Positions 54,237 to 62,618 of a stretch of DNA of 64,000 nt are shown here, piece by piece (the first letter of the stretch is position 1; each line of letters starts with the position of its first letter). This stretch comes from CAYYJR01 sp964472305. Its GTDB lineage: Bacteria; Armatimonadota; Hebobacteria; CAIYQO01. The translations under genes were made by a program, and so were the position numbers. The DNA is taken from the NCBI GenBank assembly GCA_964472305.1, contig CAYYJR010000003.1, forward strand, positions 62,001-126,000. The letters are read 5' to 3'. The notes beneath the pieces are model-generated. The model was not told the DNA's origin and searched no databases. It was given only the letters and a program-made list of their open reading frames with translations.

Positions 54237-56975
54237 TTACATGGCACGCGACCTTTCGGGTGCCACCGCTTCCCGCGTTCCGTAGACGCGAAAGGCTTTG
54301 AACAGCTCATCCACGATCAGGATGCTGGAGGACACCAGAATAATCAGGATCCACTCCACCAGTGTAAGGGGATCAGTGCGAAAGATCAGGCGTGCCGGTC
54401 CCCACTCCACCACCAGTACCTGTAACAGCACGGCAAGGAGGATGCCGCCGAACAACCAGGGATTGGACAGCAGCGGAAGGCGGAAAATCGACATGTTCTG
54501 CGAGCGTGTGTTGAGCGCGTGGAACCACTGGAAGGCGACCAAAGTCGTAAAGGCGATGCTCTGCGCATGCACGAAATCCGTCACCCGCAGCGCATAGGCG
54601 AACAGGCCCAGGGTGCCGGCGGCCATCAGCGGTGCGAGCACCAGCATGCGGCGCAGCATGGGCGGATCGATGATGCCGGCATGTGGTCGGCGCGGAGGGC
54701 GTTGCAGCACGTCGGCGAGTCCCGGCTCCATGCCCAGCGGTGCTGTGCACAGACCATCGGTGACCAGGTTCACCCAGAGGATCATCACCGCGGTAACGGG
54801 CAACGGCAGTCCGATCAGCAGCGCCACCGTCAGGGTGATAATCTCACCCAGGTTCGTGGTGATCAGGAAAAACACCACTTTGCGCAGATTGCCGAAGATC
54901 ACCCGTCCCTCTTCAACTGCGTTCACGATAGTACCGAAATTATCATCGAGCAACACCATGTCGGCGGCCTCTTTGGCAACCTCGGTGCCGGTGACTCCCA
55001 TGGCGATGCCGATGTCCGCGCTCTTGAGCGCCGGGGCGTCATTCACCCCGTCGCCGGTCATCGCCACGATCTCGCCATTGTCGCGCAGCGCGTTGACCAC
55101 GCGCAGTTTATGGGAAGGTGAGACGCGGGCGAAAACCGCCAGCCGGCGCACGCGCAGGCGCAGTTCGATATCGGACAACTCGTCCAGTTCTTCGCCGCTA
55201 ATGCTGTCTTCGTCGGGATGAAGGATACCCGCCTGGCGGGCAATGCTTATCGCGGTTAGCAGGTGATCGCCGGTGATCATCACGACGCGGATGCCCGCCT
55301 GCTGTGCCGTGTGAATGGCATGAATGGCGTCCTGACGCGGCGGATCGAGCATGCCCCACAGGCCGACGAAGGTTAATTTCTGCTCCGCCTCCGCGTGCTC
55401 CGCCTCTCGCTGGTCATACGGCAGTTCGCGATACGCACCGGCCAGCACGCGCAATCCCTGCGCCGCAAACGCTTCCTGCACCGCGAGTAGCTGGCGACGG
55501 CGTTCGTCGGTCAGCAGCACCCGTCGCCCTTGTTCGAGCACGAAGCGGGATGACGCCAGGATGCGTTCGGGCGCGCCTTTGACATAGAGCACCGTTTGCG
55601 GCAGACCCGCGGGGTGATGCAGCGTGGCCATATACTGGGTGGCGCTGGAGAATGGAATTTCATCCAATCGCCGGTTATCGTATTGCAGCGTCTCCGGCGA
55701 CAGCCCGGCCTTGCGTGCCGCCACCAGTAACGCACCCTCCAGCGGATCGCCTTGCACTTCCCACCCGCGCGTGGTCACCTCCAGCACGGCATTATTCACC
55801 AGGCAGCCGAGGATGAGCAAGGCATCGAGATCGGGATACGCTGCCGGTGGCATAGCCTCCACAGGCCGAATCTCTCCCTCCGGCGCGTAACCCTCGCCAC
55901 TGACCGTGAGCACGGCGCCGTCGACCCACAGACGGGTGACGGTCATTTCATTACGCGTAATGGTACCGGTTTTATCGGTGCAAATGACGGTGGTGGAGCC
56001 CAGGGTTTCCACCGCGGGCAGTCGCCGCAGTACGGCGTGACGCGCGGCCATGCGCAATGCCCCCAGCGCCAGCACCACGCTGATCACCGTCGGCAATCCC
56101 TCCGGGATAGCGGAGACGGCGGTGGCGACGGCGAAGAGCAGCATCGTGTAGACATCGTAGCCGCGCAACAGGCCGAGCAGGAATATAACGGCGGACAGCA
56201 CAAGCGCCGCCGTACCCAGCAGACCTGCCAGTTGCCGCATGCGTTGCTGCAGCGGGGTGTCGGCGCGCGGTACCGCGCGCACCTCGCCGGCAATCTCGCC
56301 CAACACGGTACGCATGCCGGTACCCGTCACTACTGCGCGTCCACGCCCGCTCACTACGTGGGTGGACATCCACACCATGTTGACGCGGTCCGCCAGCGCC
56401 CGGCGCGCGGGGTGAAGGCCAGGCATCTTCACCACCGGATTCGATTCACCGGTGAGCGCCGATTCATCGACGCGCAGCTCAATGCTCTCCAGCAACCGCG
56501 CGTCGGCAGCCACCCGGTCGCCGGCTTCCAGCACCAGTACGTCGCCGGACGCCACGTCGCGCGCCGCTACCGCCACCGTCACGCCGTCGCGCAGCACCAG
56601 CGCGCGAGGCGCGGTCAACTGGCGCAACGCATCCAGTGCCCGCTCGGCCCGACGCTCTTGCACAACCCCGATGAGGGCATTGACCGCTACCACAATGAGA
56701 ATGACGCCGGCATCCACGGGATGCCCGGTCACGGCGGAAATCATTGCCGCGAAGAACAGTAGATAAATGAGCGGACTGCGCAGTTGTTTGAACACCAGCC
56801 GCGCCACGCCGGGCTCAGCCATCGTGCGTAATTCGTTTGGCCCTCCCTCCGCCAGTCGCCGCAGCGCCTCCGCACTGGTCAGGCCATCCGGATGTGCATC
56901 CAGTCGGTGCAACACCTCGTCGGTCGGCAAGGCGTGCCAGGGCGTTTGTGGTGCGGTTTCAGCCGGGCCGGTCAT
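54237..56975 (-). CDS. P2-type cation-transporting ATPase (Ca2+-ATPase-like)
   Basis: 912 aa from ATG 56975 (GGAGGTG upstream; the frame extends 97 codons further without support). The phosphorylated aspartate is Asp334 in ICTDKTGTITRNEMTV. Other P-type marks are DESALTGES (A domain), MTGDGVNDAPALK (P domain) and MITGDH. Membrane helix 4 has SAIPEGLPTVIS and helix 6 has WVNLVTDG, the Ca2+-site sequences of SERCA/PMCA-type pumps. The N-terminal cation ATPase domain is WHALPTDEVLHRLDAHPDGLT. Direction is probably Ca2+ (or Mn2+) export; the exact ion is inferred. Confidence 0.93.
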   Translation of the reverse strand: MTGPAETAPQTPWHALPTDEVLHRLDAHPDGLTSAEALRRLAEGGPNELRTMAEPGVARLVFKQLRSPLIYLLFFAAMISAVTGHPVDAGVILIVVAVNALIGVVQERRAERALDALRQLTAPRALVLRDGVTVAVAARDVASGDVLVLEAGDRVAADARLLESIELRVDESALTGESNPVVKMPGLHPARRALADRVNMVWMSTHVVSGRGRAVVTGTGMRTVLGEIAGEVRAVPRADTPLQQRMRQLAGLLGTAALVLSAVIFLLGLLRGYDVYTMLLFAVATAVSAIPEGLPTVISVVLALGALRMAARHAVLRRLPAVETLGSTTVICTDKTGTITRNEMTVTRLWVDGAVLTVSGEGYAPEGEIRPVEAMPPAAYPDLDALLILGCLVNNAVLEVTTRGWEVQGDPLEGALLVAARKAGLSPETLQYDNRRLDEIPFSSATQYMATLHHPAGLPQTVLYVKGAPERILASSRFVLEQGRRVLLTDERRRQLLAVQEAFAAQGLRVLAGAYRELPYDQREAEHAEAEQKLTFVGLWGMLDPPRQDAIHAIHTAQQAGIRVVMITGDHLLTAISIARQAGILHPDEDSISGEELDELSDIELRLRVRRLAVFARVSPSHKLRVVNALRDNGEIVAMTGDGVNDAPALKSADIGIAMGVTGTEVAKEAADMVLLDDNFGTIVNAVEEGRVIFGNLRKVVFFLITTNLGEIITLTVALLIGLPLPVTAVMILWVNLVTDGLCTAPLGMEPGLADVLQRPPRRPHAGIIDPPMLRRMLVLAPLMAAGTLGLFAYALRVTDFVHAQSIAFTTLVAFQWFHALNTRSQNMSIFRLPLLSNPWLFGGILLAVLLQVLVVEWGPARLIFRTDPLTLVEWILIILVSSSILIVDELFKAFRVYGTREAVAPERSRAM

Positions 56976-57044
56976 TACGGTCACCTCCATGACCGGGATA
57001 CCCCATTGCTGGGGTGAAGGATGTCTAAAATCTCCCGCAACGCC

Positions 57045-57079
57045 GCGCCCCCCTCGCGGGAATCCTGCAAGGGGGGCGC
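57045..57079 (-). terminator. Hairpin after the PQQ-propeller gene
   Basis: GCGCCCCCCT (57045-57054) pairs with AGGGGGGCGC (57070-57079), a 10-bp stem with a 15-nt loop, 30 bp beyond the stop at 57109. No T-run follows on the minus strand, so this is tentative. Confidence 0.4.
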
Positions 57080-57108
57080 ATATCATGCATCTGCTCGTTG
57101 AGCCGGCT

Positions 57109-59055
57109 TTAATTAGCCGGAGGCGGCTCCTCTGCCTGCGGCGGCGGGGGTTGGCCGTCATCGCCGTCGTCGCCGTGCGCTGGCTTGTCCGGCACCGGGG
57201 CGCCTTGCATGGACTTCGACACCTCGATGACGCCAGCCAATCCGGTGCCGACGCTCTCGCCGTCACCGGAATGCCCGTTCAGCCGGCAGTGATAATAGAT
57301 TTTGGTGCCGATCTCCAGGTCATCCGGCACCAGCCAGACCCAGCTTTCCTTATCGGGGATGCCATCCGGATACTGAGCATCCGAGGTAAATTTCGCTTCG
57401 TCAGGCAGGTCGCCGGCATCGGAAACCACCGTGCGTGGTCCACCCGAAATATTCTCCCAACTGATAATGCCGCCGGGTTGCACGCGGATGACCTTCGGCA
57501 CGAACTCGCCGGAGATCTTCACGGTGACGCGTTCACCGGTGTTCTTGCCGCCGATGATGAAGTTGCGGCTGAGCGTGCCGGTGTTGCCGCGATAATCGCG
57601 AGCAATCATCACCATCCGGTGCATGCCGGGTGCCAGTTCGGAATTCGCCGGCAGAACGACATAGTAGTACTTCGTTTGTGCATCATACTGAATGTTGGAC
57701 GTCAGATCCATGCGATCGAGGCGCAAGGTCACCGAGGAGTGCTGCACACCCGATCCTTCATCCACAATCGCCGCGCCCAGGTACTCCAGCGACTTGGCGT
57801 TGATGAAACCGATATCGCCCGCATCCGGCGTCACCACGCTGAAGGTGGGCGCATCGATATCCGGTACGGTCTTCGACAGGTGATAGATCACCGCGTCCGT
57901 GCCGGCGAAATACAGATCGTCGTCCACCACCGCCGGCCCGCCCATATACGGATTTTTCGACTGCACCGCGCCTGCCGGAGGCATCAATGTAAAGGCCCAC
58001 ACCTGCTTGCCGGTATCTTTGCGATACACGGCCATCAAGCCGGACTCCATGCGAATGACCAGGTAATCGCCGATCACCAGCGGCTGGGCAATCGGCTTGG
58101 CTGGCAGCACGAAACCGGGTTTGTTGACCGTGACTTCCTTGCCCCGCTCGAAATGCGATTCGGTGCGGAACCAGCAATCCTTGCCGGTCGCGGCATCGAT
58201 CGCCAGCATGATCTTGTTGCGCGTCAGTGTGTAGACGCGATTGCCATCCAGAATCGCGCTGTCCGGTATCCGGTCCAGGCAGGGATAGGACCAGTAGATG
58301 GGGCGATCACGATCGTTGGGATTCAATCCGAAGATGCCGTTCGGCGAACTGACGACGACCAGCAGTCGATTATCCGTCGCCGGGGTCAAGCCTACGGTAT
58401 TGGGAAGTACGACGGTCCAACGACTGATGGCATTTTCCTCGACGCGAATGCCGTAGCCATCCGTGTGGAACAGCACCACTGATCGGCCAACGATCGCAGG
58501 ACCGGCTTCGATCTTCTTCTGCGCGTTGGTCGAGGCCAGCAGCTTGCCCGTATTGATATCGAGCACTTCGATGGTGTTGCTTTTTGTCGTGAAAAAGAGT
58601 CCCTCGGGCGCCGGCACGGGACCGTTGCGAACGCCTTCGGAGAGCTTATGCTTCCAGACCAACGTGCCATTCACGGGATTCAACGCACTGACCACGCCGT
58701 GCGGCGACGTCGCGATGACCATGTTATTGAGAAGCAGCAAATCACTGACGGGCCGTTCAAACAGCTCGTATTGCCACCGTCGCTCGCCGGTTTCAGTCGA
58801 GACGGCGATAACGTAGTTATTGTAGGCCACGATGACGTTTCCGGCGGCCACCAGCACGTTGGATGGGGTGAGATCGATAAACTCTTCGCCCAGGTAAGCC
58901 TTCCAGACCACGGCGGGTATCATCGGGAACGGCACTTCGGGAAAGGATCCCCGATTGCCGTACCCCCGACCACCCATCCAGGGGGCCGCCAGACACGGCA
59001 AGAGTAGCGCGAGCGCCAGAGTGGCAAGCACGCTGAATCGGGATAGACGGATCAT
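57109..59055 (-). CDS. Secreted PQQ-like beta-propeller with C-terminal cupredoxin-like domain
   Basis: 648 aa. A signal peptide (SVLATLALALLLPCLAAPW) is followed by PQQ-like propeller repeats (VIAVSTETGERRWQYELF; VVSALNPVNGTLVWKHKL; IEVLDINTGKLLAS; MLAIDAATGKDCWF; AVYRKDTGKQVWAF). Residues ~515-600 are a cupredoxin-like domain (IRVQPGGIISWENIS). Cys and His ligands are present in YYHCRLNGHSGDG, but the first copper His expected after SWENIS is replaced (GGPRTVVSD) and no Met ligand is obvious. A Pro-rich acidic tail ends the protein. No PQQ-dependent catalytic residues were found. AGGAG precedes ATG 59055. Confidence 0.8.
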   Translation of the reverse strand: MIRLSRFSVLATLALALLLPCLAAPWMGGRGYGNRGSFPEVPFPMIPAVVWKAYLGEEFIDLTPSNVLVAAGNVIVAYNNYVIAVSTETGERRWQYELFERPVSDLLLLNNMVIATSPHGVVSALNPVNGTLVWKHKLSEGVRNGPVPAPEGLFFTTKSNTIEVLDINTGKLLASTNAQKKIEAGPAIVGRSVVLFHTDGYGIRVEENAISRWTVVLPNTVGLTPATDNRLLVVVSSPNGIFGLNPNDRDRPIYWSYPCLDRIPDSAILDGNRVYTLTRNKIMLAIDAATGKDCWFRTESHFERGKEVTVNKPGFVLPAKPIAQPLVIGDYLVIRMESGLMAVYRKDTGKQVWAFTLMPPAGAVQSKNPYMGGPAVVDDDLYFAGTDAVIYHLSKTVPDIDAPTFSVVTPDAGDIGFINAKSLEYLGAAIVDEGSGVQHSSVTLRLDRMDLTSNIQYDAQTKYYYVVLPANSELAPGMHRMVMIARDYRGNTGTLSRNFIIGGKNTGERVTVKISGEFVPKVIRVQPGGIISWENISGGPRTVVSDAGDLPDEAKFTSDAQYPDGIPDKESWVWLVPDDLEIGTKIYYHCRLNGHSGDGESVGTGLAGVIEVSKSMQGAPVPDKPAHGDDGDDGQPPPPQAEEPPPAN

Positions 59056-59157
59056 GAGCGGCTCCTGTTCGTGCGCTGTGTCTCCACGCTTTCCAACCAC
59101 CCGGACATGGGTGGCGAAATGCTGCTATTCTCATTATAGCACCCGCGGTGCGACCTG

Positions 59158-59724
59158 TCACAAGGCTGAGCTGACGGCGCGCGCGCGTCCCTCGGCATAC
59201 GCATCGCCACCCGCGGTATCGTTGACGACGAGTAGCGGAAAGTCGCGTACGACCAGGCGGTAAATAGCCTCGGGGCCAAGGTCGGGGTAGGCGATGACTT
59301 CCGCGGCCTGCACGCATTGCCCCAGCAGCGCTCCCAGCCCGCCGATGGCTCCGAAGTATACGGCACCGTATTCGCGGCATGCCGCCCGTACCGGCTCGCG
59401 CCGCGCCCCTTTGCCGATCATGCCGCGCAGCCCGCAGTGGGCGATCAGGCGCGGCGCGTAGGCGTCCATGCGTCCGGCGGTGGTGGGCCCGGCGGCACCG
59501 ATGGGAAATCCCGGCGGCGCGGGCGTCGGCCCCACATAAAAGATCACCTGGTCGGTCAGCGACACCGGCAACGTCTCGCCACGGTCCAGCGTCTCCACCA
59601 GTCGCCGGTGCGCGGCGTCCCGCCCGGTCAGCAGGACTCCGGACAGCAACACGCGCTCACCCGCGCGCAAACTGCGCGCGGCGGATGCGGTCAACGGCGT
59701 CTCGATCAGGCGTGGTTCGGTCAT
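59158..59724 (-). CDS. Class I fumarase / L(+)-tartrate dehydratase beta subunit, without a neighbouring alpha subunit
   Basis: 188 aa matching the Fumarase_C beta subunit: LLSGVLLTGRDAAHRRL (~26-42), VIFYVGPTPAPPGFPIGAAGPTTAGRMD pattern (~60-87), GLRGMIGKGARR and YFGAIGGLGALL. In two-subunit enzymes (TtdAB, FumA-like archaeal forms) the alpha subunit carries the 4Fe-4S cluster and lies next door. None is in this window upstream or downstream, so the partner is elsewhere or the gene is a remnant. TAGGAGAG precedes ATG 59724. Confidence 0.85.
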   Translation of the reverse strand: MTEPRLIETPLTASAARSLRAGERVLLSGVLLTGRDAAHRRLVETLDRGETLPVSLTDQVIFYVGPTPAPPGFPIGAAGPTTAGRMDAYAPRLIAHCGLRGMIGKGARREPVRAACREYGAVYFGAIGGLGALLGQCVQAAEVIAYPDLGPEAIYRLVVRDFPLLVVNDTAGGDAYAEGRARAVSSAL

Positions 59725-59870
59725 CGGCGCGACTCTCTCCTACTATTTCGATACCCACGCTCAAACTCCTGTTATATCGAAAAAGATGGCGCACGCTATA
59801 TTGCTGATCGTCATGTGATCATATCGCCGGACTTCATGCTCGCCGAACCGCCGGCGCTCTGTGCTGCCGC

Positions 59871-60059
59871 TTATGCCTGCCCCCGCAGGGTATCCATCAC
59901 CGTATCCACCGATCCGTAGCGGTGTTCCGGCAGCATTTCCAAACGTGCGATCACCGCATCCGACACCTCCAGCTTGCGCGCGGCGGCAAGCAATTCGTCC
60001 CGCGTGGCGGGATAGACGATACGCTGCAACACCGCGCGCATCTCCGGCAACGTCACCAT
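59871..60059 (-). CDS. DUF2795 small helical protein
   Basis: 62 aa from ATG 60059, with GGAGG 8 bp upstream (TTG 60065 is a possible alternative). The pattern VLQRIVYPATRDELLAAARK and VIARLEMLPEHRYGSVDTVM matches DUF2795, a small helical family of unknown function common in Actinobacteria and others. It is divergent from rdgB across only 36 bp. Confidence 0.82.
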   Translation of the reverse strand: MVTLPEMRAVLQRIVYPATRDELLAAARKLEVSDAVIARLEMLPEHRYGSVDTVMDTLRGQA

Positions 60060-60087
60060 AGACAAGCCCTCCTCATCGCTTTACAAT
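60059..60087 (+). promoter_or_regulatory. Near-consensus promoter directly before rdgB
   Basis: TAGACA (60059-60064; 5 of 6) and TACAAT (60082-60087; 5 of 6) are exactly 17 bp apart. Only 8 bp separate the -10 box from ATG 60096, so the transcript should begin at or near the start codon. Confidence 0.65.
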
Positions 60088-60095
60088 ACGACGGT

Positions 60096-60719
60096 ATGAC
60101 AACGACACTGCTGGTAGCGACACAAAATCGCCACAAGGCGATAGAAATTGCCGAATTGCTCGCGGATTTGCCCGTGCGCGTGGTCACGCTGGCGGAAGTG
60201 GCGCCGGCAATGGATATCCCTGAGACCGGCGCAACCTTCCTGGAAAACGCGCGGGAGAAAGCGTTGGTCGCCGCACGCGACACCGGCCTGTTAACCCTGG
60301 CGGACGATTCCGGACTGGCGGTCGACGCGCTGGGGGGTGCGCCGGGCGTGCATTCCAAACGTTTTGCCCCCACCGATGCTGAACGCATCATCCGGCTGCT
60401 CGCGCGGATGACCGATACCCCCGATGCCCGACGCACCGCCCGCTTCCACTGCGCGGTGGTACTCGCCGACTCGCACGGCGTACTGGCAGAGATCGAAGAG
60501 ACTGTCGAAGGCCGCATCACCCGCGTCCCCCACGGCGCCGCCGGCTTCGGCTACGATCCGATTTTTCAACCCGACGGCTTCGACCGCACCATGGCAGAGA
60601 TGACGCTGGCAGAGAAAAACGCCATCAGCCATCGCGGCAAAGCCTTCCGCCACGCCGCCGCCTTCCTGCGGGGATGGTTTGCCGCACGGCAGCCAGCAAC
60701 CGACCGTGAAGACAGCTAA
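60096..60719 (+). CDS. rdgB: XTP/dITP pyrophosphatase (non-canonical purine NTP hydrolase)
   Basis: 207 aa; removes ITP, dITP and XTP from the nucleotide pool. Family motifs are LLVATQNRHKAIEIAEL at the N-terminus, TFLENAREKA (metal-binding Glu), LADDSGLAVDALGGAPGVHSKRFA pattern (~65-88) and GFGYDPIFQPDG with TMAEMTLAEKNAISHRGKAF at the end. The start ATG 60096 has no Shine-Dalgarno; upstream open codons run into the promoter. It is probably translated from a leaderless mRNA (see the promoter at 60059-60087). Confidence 0.96.
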   Translation: MTTTLLVATQNRHKAIEIAELLADLPVRVVTLAEVAPAMDIPETGATFLENAREKALVAARDTGLLTLADDSGLAVDALGGAPGVHSKRFAPTDAERIIRLLARMTDTPDARRTARFHCAVVLADSHGVLAEIEETVEGRITRVPHGAAGFGYDPIFQPDGFDRTMAEMTLAEKNAISHRGKAFRHAAAFLRGWFAARQPATDREDS

Positions 60720-60886
60720 TCCATCCGAATGGAGACGGCAATGCCCGACTGGCACGACGACTTGTCGGCGGAAGGCGCGTGAGGGTTGCGATGGATTAAC
60801 AGACCCGCACCGGTGGTATACTCTCTGTGCTCTGGTGGGCGTGCTCCGGCACGGGAAGTCGTCTATCACCGCGAAGGGGAGAGCGC

Positions 60887-61507
60887 ATGGCGAACAAGCA
60901 TGTTCGGAATGACATCTTACGGTCGATCTTCGATGCGCTGCCGTCTTTGTTGTTCGTCGTCGATGATGACGTGCGTATCCATGAGTACAATGCCGCCGCC
61001 GCGGGATTGCTTGGCGCCGAACGCGAGACCATCATCCGGCAACGGACCGGCGAGGTGTTGCATTGCCTGCACGCGATCGACGTGCCCGACGGCTGCGGTC
61101 GGGGCCCGGTCTGCGCGCAATGCGTGATCCGCAATGCGGTCAACGAAGGCATGCAGGGGCATCGCGTAGTGCGGCACCGTGCCCGCCTGGAACTGCAGCA
61201 GCATGGAAAAACGGCGGAGCTTTATGCCTTGATCACCACCGCGCCGTTTCACTTTGCCGGGCAGACGCTGGTTCTGCTGATCGTTGAAGACATCACCGAG
61301 ATTATCGAACTGCAGCGCCTGATCCCCATCTGTTCGGTCTGCAAGAAGGTGCGCAACGACCAGGAATCCTGGATGCGTATCGAGTCCTATTTCAAAGAGC
61401 ACCTGGATGTCAATTTCACCCATGGCCTGTGCCCGGAGTGTTACCAGCACGAGATGACAAAGCTGGATCAATTGTTCACCGAGCAACCTTCCGCTGAAAA
61501 GAACTGA
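60887..61507 (+). CDS. PAS-domain protein with Cys-rich insert and a C-terminal CxxC ... CPxC module
   Basis: 206 aa from ATG 60887 (GAAGGGGAGAG upstream; the frame extends 20 codons further). Residues ~10-125 are a PAS domain (FDALPSLLFVVDDDVRIHEY) with a Cys-rich loop GCGRGPVCAQCVIRNAV and HCLHAIDVPDG, seen in a subset of PAS sensors. The C-terminus has the motif LIPICSVCKKVRNDQESWMRIE followed by HGLCPECYQHEM, usual at the end of PAS-GGDEF or kinase proteins; here it stands alone. No output domain is present, so it may sense redox or metals and act through a partner. TATACT with TTAACA lies just upstream. Confidence 0.85.
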   Translation: MANKHVRNDILRSIFDALPSLLFVVDDDVRIHEYNAAAAGLLGAERETIIRQRTGEVLHCLHAIDVPDGCGRGPVCAQCVIRNAVNEGMQGHRVVRHRARLELQQHGKTAELYALITTAPFHFAGQTLVLLIVEDITEIIELQRLIPICSVCKKVRNDQESWMRIESYFKEHLDVNFTHGLCPECYQHEMTKLDQLFTEQPSAEKN

Positions 61508-61783
61508 CCCCCGGTCGAGAACGCGACGCGGACGACAGCGGTTTGGCCGTACTCACACACCCCACGATGGCGGCTGAAAGATGACAGCATCCATTTTTGG
61601 CTGACTCACCCACTGCCTGCTGCCTTCTATTCGGTTTCTATTCATCAGCGCGTGACCGTGGCTCCGGCTTCTTGCAGACCCCACCTCGGGGTGACACCCT
61701 TGCCTTCGCTTATCGGTTACGACTTCCTATACCGTAGAGGCCTTTTACCTCTGAGAACGGGCGCATACCCGGCATACCAAAAA
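61508..61783. other. Intergenic region between convergent genes
   Basis: 276 bp up to the terminator at 61784, which belongs to the minus-strand pair. No gene is seen. Confidence 0.35.
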
Positions 61784-61813
61784 CCTCCCACCATCCGCGG
61801 GGATGGTGGGAGG
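61784..61813 (-). terminator. Terminator of the 61836-63346 operon
   Basis: CCTCCCACCATCC (61784-61796) and GGATGGTGGGAGG (61801-61813) form a 13-bp perfect stem with a GCGG loop, followed on the minus strand by TTTTTGG. This is the best terminator in the window. Confidence 0.85.
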
Positions 61814-61835
61814 TTGAACGATCGAGCGTTTTTGA

Positions 61836-62618
61836 TTATTCGCCTTTGGCGTCTTTCGCCGGGGCCTTCTTCTCAACGGCTTTGTCGTCGTCATCCGCCC
61901 CGAGCTTCGGGAGCGGCAACTCCATCAGATCCGCTTCGTCAACCGAATTCGCAATGATCGCGATCATGCGACGGGTTTTCTTCTCGGCGGGTGTCAACGC
62001 TTTTGCGGTAGCAAGCTTATGGGTGACCTTCTGGAAGTCCTTCAGCATGTTCAGCGACTTGCGGAGCTGCATGTCGATGCTCTCGCCGCCTTCAGCCGGC
62101 TCTTCCTTCATGTAATCCATCACCAACCCGTTGATGGTTTTACCCAGCTTGTTCACTTCATCGGCATCGGCGCCTGCCTCGAGGACACCCTGAATTTTCT
62201 CTTTATTCTTTTCAAGGTAGTCGTCGATATTGCCGTTCAGTGTGGCGGCGTTGGCTTTGCAGAAATCACGCAACCCCTGTTCGAAATTGGTCTCCAGGGT
62301 TTGACGGGCGTTCTTCACCTGCATCAACGCCAGTTCCGGCGCCTGCTGGATCATCTCCGGCACTTCCGTGGCTACGTTGTCGATGAACATGTCCTTATGC
62401 GTGTCGATCTGCAGCGTCACCATGCCGCTCACAATTTCCACCGCGTGATCGGGTTCCATGTAATACAGGAATCCTCTGGTGATGGATCCCATATAGAGGG
62501 CGACCGCGACGACGATGATCGACCCGATAATCTGGGTCATGCGGAGCGATTTACGGGCGTCGATCAACTCTTGCCGTACATAGGCCTCAGCAACGTTGGG
62601 AGTCTTTTCGTCAGTCAT
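61836..62618 (-). CDS. Membrane-anchored helical protein, second gene of a coupled pair
   Basis: 260 aa. A short cytoplasmic N-terminus (NVAEAYVRQELIDARKSL) precedes one helix (~28-48, IIGSIIVVAVALYMGSI), then a ~170-residue helical extracytoplasmic region (VEIVSGMVTLQIDTHKDMF; LETNFEQGLRDFCKANAA) and an acidic-basic tail (GADDDDKAVEKKAPAKDAK). No family recognised. Its ATG overlaps the TAA of the upstream gene by one base (TAATG), so both are made together. The layout (one anchor, long periplasmic helices) resembles the partner and may form a complex. Confidence 0.72.
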   Translation of the reverse strand: MTDEKTPNVAEAYVRQELIDARKSLRMTQIIGSIIVVAVALYMGSITRGFLYYMEPDHAVEIVSGMVTLQIDTHKDMFIDNVATEVPEMIQQAPELALMQVKNARQTLETNFEQGLRDFCKANAATLNGNIDDYLEKNKEKIQGVLEAGADADEVNKLGKTINGLVMDYMKEEPAEGGESIDMQLRKSLNMLKDFQKVTHKLATAKALTPAEKKTRRMIAIIANSVDEADLMELPLPKLGADDDDKAVEKKAPAKDAKGE

